DNA of 64,000 nucleotides from contig WFMF01000575.1 in assembly GCA_011033025.1 (NCBI GenBank), positions 35,220-99,219 of the forward strand. The letters are read 5' to 3'. Below, one piece after another: positions 44,701 to 56,700 of the stretch. The first letter of the stretch is position 1, and each line of letters begins with the position of its first letter. The notes below the pieces were generated by a model that had not been told where the DNA came from, ran no database searches, and saw nothing but the letters and a program-made list of their open reading frames with translations. This DNA is from Beroe forskalii. Taxonomy: Eukaryota; Ctenophora; Nuda; Beroida; Beroidae. The translations under genes were made by a program, and so were the position numbers.

Positions 44701-47700
44701 AAATATAGACCGGGAGAGGAATTTTAATTAAAAATCCGGCTTATTTTATCTTTCGGCTGTTGATAATGTATGTTCGATTGTGTCATATAGATTCAACTTA
44801 ATTGGGTCATCAATCCATTGTGTCATAGATTGACCGTTTTATCATCAAGAAGGCATCATTTTAGCATCATTATGCTTTTTGCTCAGTATGTTCTTGTCAA
44901 AATTGTCGCAGAAGATTTTGACGCGATAGAGGTTTTCGTCTCACTTGACAACGATATTATCACTTGATATATTCGAAAGGTTCACATCATTGAATCCCCT
45001 TTTTCCAACTCTTTGCCCCCTTTTGCCCCCTGTTCTCATCAACTTTTTCACCCAGACACACTGTCACCATTCACCGTGAGAGGAAGTATATCACAACTCT
45101 ATAAATAAAACACTCGCACAACTGTGCACGATGCCGATTTGCCCTTATATGGAATAATTTGGTGCAATGAGAGGGCGAGAGAGAGAGGGGCAACGCCTAA
45201 TCTGCCCACTCAATGAAACTAGGCGGTGTTAATATGACGTCATTATCATAGCGTAATGTAGTGAGTTGATGACGTTACACCGCCTATCTCTGGTGCGCGT
45301 GGTTTAGGTATAATACAGAGTATATAAAGAGGTCTGATGGTCCATACAGTTTTGTTGCACACCATTTCACGACCTGTTGCAAGCATTGCAGCATTATTTC
45401 GTTACCATGGCAACCTGTAAATATGATGATGCAATATATGTATAGAACATTTTTTCTTGAATTTTTACGGTGAGAAAAAAGAACAAATTTGATTTACTCT
45501 GTTCTACTGACTACTCATAACGTACAATACATTTTCCAGTGTACTCTGTATAGTGTATAGTGTACACTGTATAGTGTATAGTGTACACTGTATAGTGTAT
45601 AGTGTACACTGTATAGTGAATGTACACTGTGCAGTGTAAAGTGTACACTGTATAGTGTATAGTGTACTCTGTATAGTGTATAGTGTACTCTGTATAGTGT
45701 ATAGTGTACTCTTTATAGTGTATAGTGTACTCTGTATAGTGTATAGTGTACACTGTATAGTTTATAGTGTACTCTGTATAGTGAATGTACACTGTGCAGT
45801 GTATAGTGTATTGTATAGTCCCAAACCCACAACCCCTTGCAAGAGCTTTAACCGGGGAATTTTGATAAAAATCACATCAAAAACTCGTCATGATAACTCA
45901 TCATAATTACGTCACTTCGGTCAACGAATTATTCATTAGAGTTGTGAGAGTTCCTGTTCAATTAATCTTCGACTCTCCGGCGAAGTATGTCGTTGATCCT
46001 CGGTAACAATGTCGTTTTACAATTCTAAGATTGTAGCGTGATGTTACAGTGGCAGTTTGAGCTGCAGTTTTGTGTGCGCGGCGTAAGTTTGCACGGCGTA
46101 AAAACTGCAGTTCGAACTGTCACCGCTATGATAGATTCCTATGTCGATAGATTTTGTCTCTAATCTCCAAAGATTCGTCAACTGTTTCCATAGATTTCGT
46201 TTTTTATCCCTATAGATTTTGTACCTGATGTATAAAGATTTCGTCTTTGATCTTCATGTCGCCTCTATGAATCTCTATGAGCTAATCGCCTATCACCTCT
46301 ATAGATCTCCCCTCAATTTTAGCTCAACGCCCTGCCGCTACACCCACATTTTGGTAAGTTACTTCCAGAGGAGATAGATCTGGAAATCCATGCAGAATGC
46401 ATATTAATCTGCTAACCACAGTTCAGATGAGCTGTGATTTGACCTGTTCATATCTCTGTTAGAAAGTTAATTTCTAAATATACATGCTTTAGTAGATAAT
46501 GTAACTTTGCTTAATAATTTAGAATTGTTCGTGCGTCTGAGTGAAAGAATATTTGAGTAAAAGAATATTTTAACGATATTTAACAATAACACACATACAC
46601 ACACTAAAAATAGATGAATGAATGAGTTAGAATCAAAACCTTCCTTCGAAAGAATATTGCTGAAAGACATGATTTTTCATTACTTCATTATGGACTCTTG
46701 AACAAAACAGTTATTTAAACAATCTATTATAAAACCATCTATATTAATAATTTCAAAGTGTTCGTGCGTCTGTGTATGTATGTGTGTATGTGTAATGCGT
46801 TTATAAGAAGTGCATTTAATATTTTTGATCGGTTTTTTCGGGAAAATCTTCGCCCAATTAAGAGGATTATTCATATCTATGATAAATTTGAATTGAACTT
46901 TCCGTTAATTAGTTATTAGCATAATAAATGTCATGCGTTTATATGCTGTGTTTATATGCTGTGTGTATATATAATCAAATTGATGGATAAAAACAGCTCT
47001 TGAGCAGTGAGAAGCAGAGTTTTAATAACAAAATAGTGAATTAATTTCTTTAATCATCAGCACTTTTATAACTTGTCATAACTATTTCATAATCTACGAA
47101 GTGAATTGGTCAGAAAAAATAATAACTAAATAAGATTGAAATCATGAAAATAAACAACTGAAATCGGGTCTGCATAAAATCGGAATATCATAAATAAGTC
47201 AGAAAAATGTCAAAAATATAAATACATCCAATTTCAAGTACCAGAAATTGATTTTATGTTATTCATTCCAAACGGATATAATGAATTCAATTTGTTTATA
47301 TAAAATTGCTCAGATTTCCTAATGCTATCTGGAGATGAAACGCATAGAATGTCAAAAATAAATGAACAGTTGAAACTTTAAATCTTTTTTACCATGGACT
47401 GTATAAAAGATGTGCACCTAAAACATTTTCATCATCTATATCCCCAGGCTTACTTAGACAAACCTTGTTGCCTTTCTTTACACACTTCAGAATCTCATTA
47501 AAACTACTCCTATGACCATTAACCCTCTCACTTAAAAGACGTAACCGTCTTACCAACATAAACATTGTTTTTATCACATATTTTGCATTGAGCAGAATAA
47601 ATAATGTTTCTTGTCTTACAGTTCCCCTTGTGTTTTAATGGATCTATCGTTGTTAGTGACCATTGACCTGCCACCTGTAAGTTTACATGTCTGACAAGGT

Positions 47701-50700
47701 CTTCCTTTTTTCTTTTCACCTGGCTTAGTACATGGCTCAGTGGTACATAACTCATTGGCCAGTGCCAAACTCTTCCTTTGAAAAGCGTGTCCTTCAAATT
47801 TGGTGCCCTCCTTGCAACAACCTGGAACTTGGGGACCTTGCTAGGATCACTGTTCTTCCATGTACGTGAATTAACAACAATCTTGTTAACTTCCTTCACC
47901 TTTGTTTTTGCTTCATCAAATCCAGAGCCATAAGTAATGATCCATGGTGTAAAGACAGAGGTCGACTGGCTATCTGACTTATAGCCTAGCATCCTCGGTT
48001 TTGCCCCTTACCTCATCCATCACTTCTTTCACCAGGTCTGTTGGGGTAAGATGATTGCTCAAAGAAACCACTGAGCTCAGATAATCTCTTGTTTAAAAGT
48101 ACATCATCATTGACAATTCTTCGGTAGCGGAGTGCCTGTGAAAAGACTATACTCCTGAAGGTGGCGTGGATGATAACTAGAAAAACTTGAGATATCTGTT
48201 AGCATCAGTGGGCTTCCTGAACAGATCTGTTATCAACTTACTCCAACAAACTTATACTGATATCCAAGAATTGACTGAACTCAGTAATGGGGTTAACCTC
48301 ATAAGTGATGTCTAACTCATAACCCTGTTCATTTTCTCTGACTGATTCAATCCAATGAGTAAATCCATCCAAAGTACCTTTCCATTGACCTGAGATATCA
48401 TCAACAAATCTATCTAAATTACCCAATTCAACAGGTTTATCCTCATTAACATAGATGAGTTTCCTGAGAACGTAATGAAGGGCTATATTGCCACAATCAA
48501 CAGAAAGAATCCCACCTGTAGGGACCCCATTGACGACCTCATACCATTGATCACCATTCTTAAGAACAGCTGCCTCAAAACTTAACTGAATCAATGACTT
48601 AAACCAGTTTTTGAAATCATCACCCAATCTGGACGGCAACCCCTGTATTGCATCATCCAAGGCTTTCATCACAAGTTCGTGTTTAAGGAGTCATATAAAG
48701 AAACGATGTTCACACCAAACTGAACCAAGTATCATCCACAACTGATATCGTTTCTAAGTTCTCTAGATTTATTAGTGCAGCAGTGGAGTCCTTTACAAGG
48801 TCAATACAATAATCCTTAGACAATGGACCAAGCCATTTCCACACAATGAATTTATCTGACCTAGCTGTACCCCTCTTTACAGATCAGCAGTACATGGTGA
48901 ATCTTTTTCAAGAGTTTCTTCCGATGTCAACTTATGGATTTTGAGAAGGGATAACCACAGAGTACCTGGTTTTACTTCATCAGCAGTACTTTGAGACAAC
49001 GTACCAGTTTCTAACTTTTGAATGAGATCAACTGTTGTTCAAGGGATTGATCCCCGACACAACTAGACTCCAGACCTTGTGACCAAAGGCTCAATAAACT
49101 TTTTCTTAATTTGGTCGTGTTCAACTTTAAAGGCTTGTATCGGAGAGGATCACCAACTTTTTTAGCTGTTATGTCCTTTTATAATTTGAGGTGTGACAAT
49201 ACGATTGCCCTGACCCTTATCTGCAGATGTTATAGCTATAATCCCTTCATTGACCGCATTCTTCAGCCAGTCGAATCCCTCTTCTCGAAACGGTTCATAT
49301 ATTGATTGCAGTCTCTTAGGCTTAAAATTGTCAACAAAGTTTACAATGTTATCCTGTACTGATTTGACTACCTGCAGAATCTTCAATTTTGGAACAAGGG
49401 GCTGTTACCTGTTTTTTCATTAGATCCATGGGCATATCATTAGATCTCACTGAATCTTTGAAGACTGCTTTCCAACACAGTTTATTAGCTGCATTGTATC
49501 CATCAACTTTGAACTGCATTTCATTGAAAGTTGGGCAGGGTATCCAACCAGGCCCATAAGAAAAGAATAGCAATACTATAAAGAGGAACAACATTAGAAA
49601 GGTTTACAACTGTTGTTGTCCAGAGCTCGTTGTGCCTAGATCTGATTTGTTGTTCTTTCCTTCTTTCCTTTCTTGCTTTAGCTTTCATTTACTTTTAAGC
49701 TTTTTAGCATTAACCTTCTTATTGTGTTGATCTACTGATAATGACACACAATTTTTCTTTTTCCATTCTGCAAATTTTTGTTGAGTCACACTCCTGCAAA
49801 AATTTTATTCTTCAACAAGTTTCTTCCTCTGAATATGAATCAGCTTCATCTTTTATGAGATCAGGAGAAAGAGATCTGATCTTCTGAGGTTATCTAGCTG
49901 CTTTGATAAGATATTAATTTGCCTACATTTACTTTCTCAATTGCTCTTAGAGTTGCTCTTAGTTTCCACTTCTTGAAGCAGCGCTTGTGCTTGCTCCAGA
50001 GGAAGCGCTCTTAACCCATGAGCTCTGAGTGAAGGGACAGGTCTCTTCATCTTCAGGCATTTCTTTAGCAAAAATAACCGATTAACCTCGAGATCATGTT
50101 GTGTGACAAGACTTGCTTCCTCATACCTGCCTGTTAGACAGTCCTAGCGGTATTGGTTACGGTATCAGTCATCCATGTTGATGATATCTAGACTTGTCTC
50201 AAGCGAGGAATGAACTCAAGTATGCTGTTTGCCGGTCATAATCAAATTGATGGATAAAAACAGCTCTTGAGCAGTGAGAAGCAGAGTTTTAATAACAAAA
50301 TAGTGAATTAATTTCTTTAATCATCAGCACTTTTATAACTTGTCATAACTATTTCATAATCTACGAAGTGAATTGGTCAGAAAAAATAATAACTAAATAA
50401 GATTGAAATCATGAAAATGAACAACTGAAATCGGGTCTGCATAAAATCGGAATATCATAAATAAGTCAGAAAAATGTCAAAAATATAAATACATCCAATT
50501 TCAAGTACCAGAAATTGATTTTATGTTATTCATTCCAAACGGATATAATGAATTCAATTTGTTTATATAAAATTGCTCAGATTTCCTAATGCTATCTGGA
50601 GATGAAACGCATAGAATGTCAAAAATAAATGAACAGTTGAAATCCTTTAAATCTTTTTTACCATGGACTGTATAAAGATGTGCACCTAAAACATTTTCAT

Positions 50701-53700
50701 CATCTATATCCCCAGGCTTACTTAGACAAACCTTGTTGCCTTTCTTTACACACTTCAGAATCTCATTAAAACTACTCCTATGACCATTAACCCTCTCACT
50801 TAAAGACGTAACCGTCTTACCAACATAAACATTGTTTTTATCACATATTTTGCATTGAGCAGAATAAATAATGTTTCTTGTCTTACAGTTCCCCCCTTGT
50901 GTTTTAATGGATCTATCGTTGTTAGTGACCATTGACCTGCCACCTGTAAGTTTACATGTCTGACAAGGTCTTCCTTTTTTCTTTTCACCTGGCTTAGTAC
51001 ATGGCTCAGTGGTACATAACTCATTGGCCAGTGCCAAACTCTTCCTTTTGAAAAGCGTGTCCTTCAAATTTGGTGCCCTCCTTGCAACAACCTGGAACTT
51101 GGGGACCTTGCTAGGATCACTGTTCTTCCATGTACGTGAATTAACAACAATCTTGTTAACTTCCTTCACCTTTGTTTTTGCTTCATCAAATCCAGAGCCA
51201 TAAGTAATGATCCATGGTGTAAAGACAGAGGTCGACTGGCTATCTGACTTATAGCCTAGCATCCTCGGTTTTGCCCTTACCTCATCCATCACTTCTTTCA
51301 CCAGGTCTGTTGGGTAAGATGATTGCTCAAAGAAACCACTGAGCTCAGATAATCTCTTGTTTAAAAGTACATCATCATTGACAATTCTTCGGTAGCGGAG
51401 TGCCTGTGAAAAGACTATACTCCTGAAGGTGTGGCGTGGATGATAACTAGAAAACTCGAGATATCTGTTAGCATCAGTGGGCTTCCTGAACAGATCTGTT
51501 ATCAACTTACCTCCAACAAACTTATACTGGATATCCAAGAATTGACTGAACTCAGTAATGGGGTTAACCTCATAAGTGATGTCTAACTCATAACTCCTGT
51601 TCATTTTCTCTCTGACTGATTCAATCCAATGAGTAAATCCATCCAAAGTACCTTTCCATTGACCTGAGATATCATCAACAAATCTATCTAAATTACCCAA
51701 TTCAACAGGTTTATCCTCATTAACATAGATGAGTTTCCTGAGAACGTAATGAAGGGCTATATTGCCACAATCAACAGAAAGAATCCCACCTGTAGGGACC
51801 CCATTGACGACCTCATACCATTGATCACCATTCTTAAGAACAGCTGCCTCAAAACTTAACTGAATCAATGACTTAAACCAGTTTTTGAAATCATCACTCC
51901 AATCTGGACGGCAACCCTGTATTGCATCATCCAAGGCTTTCATCACAAGTTCGTGTTTAAGGGAGTCATATAAAGAAACGATGTCTACACCAAAACTGAA
52001 CCAAGTATCATCCACAACTGATATCGTTTCTAAGTTCTCTAGATTTATTAGTGCAGCAGTGGAGTCCTTTACAAGGTCAATACAATAATCCTTAGACAAT
52101 GGACCAAGCCATTTCCACACAATGAATTTATCTGACCTAGCTGTGACCCCTCTAGACAGATCAGTAACAAACCGACATGGTGGAATCTTCTTTTCCAAGA
52201 GTTCTTCCGATGTCAACTTATGGATTTTGAGAAGTGGATAACCATAGGATATACCTGGTTTTACTTCATCAGCAGTACTTTGAGACAACGTACCAGTTTC
52301 TAACTTCTGAATGAGACCTACTGTTGTCTTGGATTGATTCCCTGACACATAACTAGACTCCAGACCTTGTGACCAAAGGCTCAATAAACTTTTTCTTAAT
52401 TTGGTCGTAGGATCAACTTTTAAAGGCTTGTATCGGAGAGGATCACCAACTTTTTTAGCTGTTATGTCCTTTATAATTTGAGGTGTGACAATAATGATTG
52501 CCCCACCCTTATCTGCAGATGTTATAGCTATAATCCCTTCATTGACCGCATTCTTCAGCCAGTCGAATCCCTCTTTCTCGAAACGGTTCATATTGGATTG
52601 CAGTCTCTTAGGCTTAAAATTGTCAACAAAGTTTACAATGTTATCCTGTACTGATTTGACTGCAGAATCTTCAATTTTGGAACAAGGGGCTGTTACCTGT
52701 TTTTTCATTAGATCCATGGGCATATCATTAGATCTCACTGAATCTTTGAAGACTGCTTTCCAACACAGTTTATTAGCTGCATTGTATCCATCAACTTTGA
52801 ACTGCATTTCATTGAAAGTTGGGCAGGGTATCCAACCAGGCCCATAAGAAAGAATAGCAATACTATAAAGAGGAACATCAACATTAGAAAGGTTTACAAC
52901 CAAGTTGTTGTCCAGAGCTCGTTGTGCTCTAGATCTGATTTGTTGTTCTTTCCTTCTTTCCTTTCTTGCTTTAGCTTTCATTTTACTTTTAAGCTTTTTA
53001 GCATTAACCTTCTTATTGTGTTGATCTACTGATAATGACACACAATTTTTCTTTTTCCATTCTGCAAATTTTGTTGAGTCACACTCCTGCAAAAATTTTA
53101 TCTTCTTCAACAGTTTCTTCCTCTGAATATGAATCAGCTTCTCATCTTTTATGAGATCAGGAGAAAGAGGATTCGATCTTCTGAGGTTATCTAGCTGCTT
53201 TGATAAGATATTAATTTGCCTACATTTACTTTCAATTGCTCTTAGAGTTGCCTTAGTTTCCACTTCTTGAAGCAGCGCTTGTGCTTGCTCCAGAGGAAGC
53301 GCTCTTAACCCATGAGCTCTGAGTGAAGGGACAGGTCTCTTCATCTTCAGGCATTTCTTTAGCAAAAATAACCGATTAACCTCGAGATCATGTTGTGTGA
53401 CAAGACTTGCTTCCTCATACCTGCTCGTTAGACAGTCCTTAGCGGTATTGGTTACGGTATCAGTCATCCATGTTGATGATATCTAGACTTGTCTCAAGCG
53501 AGGAATGAACTCAAGTATGCTGTTTGCCGGTCAAGTAATCAAATTGATGGATAAAAACAGCTCTTGAGCAGTGAGAAGCAGAGTTTTAATAACAAAATAG
53601 TGAATTAATTTCTTTAATCATCAGCACTTTTATAACTTGTCATAACTATTTCATAATCTACGAAGTGAATTGGTCAGAAAAAATAATAACTAAATAAGAT

Positions 53701-56700
53701 TGAAATCATGAAAATAAACAACTGAAATCGGGTCTGCATAAAATCGGAATATCATAAATAAGTCAGAAAAATGTCAAAATATAAATACATCCAATTTTCA
53801 AGTACCAGAAATTGATTTTATGTTATTCATTCCAAACGGATATAATGAATTCAATTTGTTTATATAAAATTGCTCAGATTTCCTAATGCTATCTGGAGAT
53901 GAAACGCATAGAATGTCAAAAATAAATGAACAGTTGAAATCCTTTAAATCTTTTTTACCATGGACTGTATAAAGATGTGCACCTAAAACATTTTCATCAT
54001 CTATATCCCCAGGCTTACATTTAGACAAACCTTGTTGCCTTTCTTTACACACTTCAGAATCTCATTAAAACTACTCCTATGACCATTAACCCTCTCACTT
54101 AAAGACGTAACCGTCTTACCAACATAAACATTGTTTTTATCACATATTTTGCATTGAGCAGAATAAATAATGTTTCTTGTCTTACAGTTCCTTGTGTATA
54201 TATAGGTGATCTCAAATTACAAAGTATGTAGTACGGTGCATTTCCGCGAATATCTGTAATCCTCGGTAAGCGGTAGCATGTTAAAGTGATACCTAGGTGA
54301 TCCAATCACTTTACACATTCCAAGATGACGCAAGTTGCTGTTGGCTGCTGGATACAAAACGAACCGCAGGTTGATTGTTTCCGCGAATCTTCGCGGGCAA
54401 ACGCTAGTATTATATATAGCTCTTTCCACGACCTTAATTGGCGGTTAAGATGACGTCATTATCATATCTCGCAATGGTGCGTTGATAACATTTCCTCGTC
54501 TATCCATCCTATGCAGAGCTGAGATCAAATTACTCCGGGGGTAATATATCCAGCATTACTGAGAATGTACATTCCATTTCCGTTGCTCTGGGCAGTCTCT
54601 GTACTTTGTGTATATCCACCGATGTATTTATTCTAATATTGTTGAGTGTGTACTCGATTTGAAATCAGATGTTTCTGACAAACCTACTATCCTTATTTAA
54701 TAGGTTTTGCTGACAAATTAATAGCCTCTTACTTGTTAAACCCACTAAAATCCTTCATAAGATGTCCGTGTGTCCGTATGTTGTGTTTTCTTCGTTAGTA
54801 TTTGCAGTATTTATGATCTATTCTTCGTAGGAAAGTCGTATCTCGGTTCAGGGATTGTTATGGGGGACGTTTGAATACCCCAACATAGCTTCCAAGGGCC
54901 CTGTACTCTTAAGGCACTGTATTTCAGAAACCAGATCTTAATATGTTGTCATTGTTGAATTTCAGCTGAAGCCTGTATGAATGAATCTGAGTGCGCGATT
55001 GGTCCAATCAGGGAGTCTGGCCGACCAATGCAAATGGAAGGGTCTGGTTTATCTATGGTAGGGTGTGGTCTATCGATGGTAAGGCCTGGTCTACCAATCC
55101 AAGAGTCTAATCCACCTGGTCGCCCCCGAGGGCGTGGTCGCCGCAGATCAAACCTAGGTCGGTTATCTCGCAATGCAAGACGGGTCCGAGAATGTCGAGC
55201 TCGCCTAACTCCCGAGGAACTAGATGAAGTTAGAGAGAGTAACAGACTATATCAGAAGAGACTGAGAGCTAGGCAACCTCTGGAAATACAGGAGGAGAGG
55301 AGAGAGAAGAACAGGATAGCCAGGAGGATTTACAGAGCTAACTTATCTGCGGAAAAACTGGCTGAGATCAGAGAGAGAAACAGATTACATCAGCTGAGAA
55401 AAAGAGCGAATTTATCGCAAAAGAAGGCTCAAGAAGTTCGGGAAAGGAATAGGATAGCACGTCGGATATGTCGGGCGAATATGTCAGAGGAGAAAGCGGC
55501 GGAGGAAAGGGAGAGAAGACGAATTGCTCGCCGGAGGGAGAGAGCGGAAGCGAAAGTGAAAGTATTGGAAGCGAAAGCGAAAGTAGCGAAAGCGAAAGCA
55601 GAAGCAGAAAGAGCGCAAGCGAAAGCGCAAGCAAGAGCAAGGGCAAGAAAAAGAGCAAATGAACGGGCGAGAGAGAGGTATCGGAGAAAGGTGGCAGGAA
55701 GGCCGGTAAAGAGGGAAGAAGAGGATGGATTTGTAGGTATTGAAGAGAAGTTCCAGCCTTGTGAAGAGAAGTTCCGACCCGTTGAAGAAAAGTTCCGACC
55801 TGTGGAAGGTAGAGGGATTTGACTTTCTGTCAGCGAATAAGCTGGAATATATTCCACTAATGAATATCGAACCAGATATGATAGGAGCGAAGCTTTTCTC
55901 GGTTAAATTTTTTGTACTTCATCAGTAACTGAACCTTTCTCCTACCCCGCTTTGCACTGGATTATTTCACATTCAAGTCATTTCTTCATTCTCCATATAT
56001 CAAAGAGACATTGTTATCAGGATTACATGTCATACACAATCTAATTTGATTAGCAACTTTGATTGCTGATTTTGTTTATACACTCCCCACCCTAAATTGT
56101 ATTGTCATCACTTTATTATTATTCATTTATAATTGAATTGCATCTCTTTTCTACTTCAGGAGTTAAAAGTGCCAAGATGAGCATATGAAAGTTAATTTTG
56201 AAATGTACATGCATCCTTAGACAACGTAACTATGCTTAATAATTTAAATGTGTGTGTGTGTGTCACTTTGTCAGACTGACTTTTAAAGGAAGTGTACTTA
56301 ATATTTTCGGTCGGTGTTTGTTGCAAAATCTCCACCCGACTATAACAGGAATTTTATATCTTAAATATATTTTAATTGAATATCTGTTAATTAGTTATTC
56401 GCATAATTAATTACAAACAAATGTGAGATCTTGCCTGGCAAGATTCTAGGACTTACAGAGTCACATGATCAAATCCGGGAATCGTATTACCAGGTCTTGT
56501 TATTATCAAATTAACAGGATCTAAATTGATACATAACTCTTTCCACAACTTGAATAGGCGGTTAAGATGACGTCATTATCATATCTCGCAATAGTGCTTT
56601 GATTACATTTCCTCGTCTATCCATCCTATGCAGAGCTGAGATCAAATTACTCCGGGGGTAATATACCCAGCATTTCTGAGAATGTACATTCCTGTTCTGT

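Larger units (their letters stand above)
46974..54192 (-). mobile_element. Head-to-tail array of three Penelope-like elements
   Basis: Three minus-strand copies share the same 3' end (plus-strand ATCAAATTGATGGATAAAAA at 46974, about 50240 and about 53539). Copy A (46974-50236) and copy B (50239-53534) are full length and both begin with TTGACCGGCAAACAGCATAC in minus sense. Copy C (about 53537-54192) keeps only the 3' 650 bases. Junctions have only two to four extra bases. This tandem, 5'-truncated arrangement is typical of Penelope-like elements. Confidence 0.9.

Noticed and set aside
46323-46353. Possible small exon of the STPR gene between GT-AG-like borders
   Set aside because: It fits the upstream phase, but it leaves phase 2, which creates a stop with every downstream exon found.
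55368-55857. Minus-strand frames of 96 and 142 codons opposite the STPR exon
   Set aside because: They are the antisense of a purine-rich coding repeat; the plus strand has the conserved 23-residue structure.
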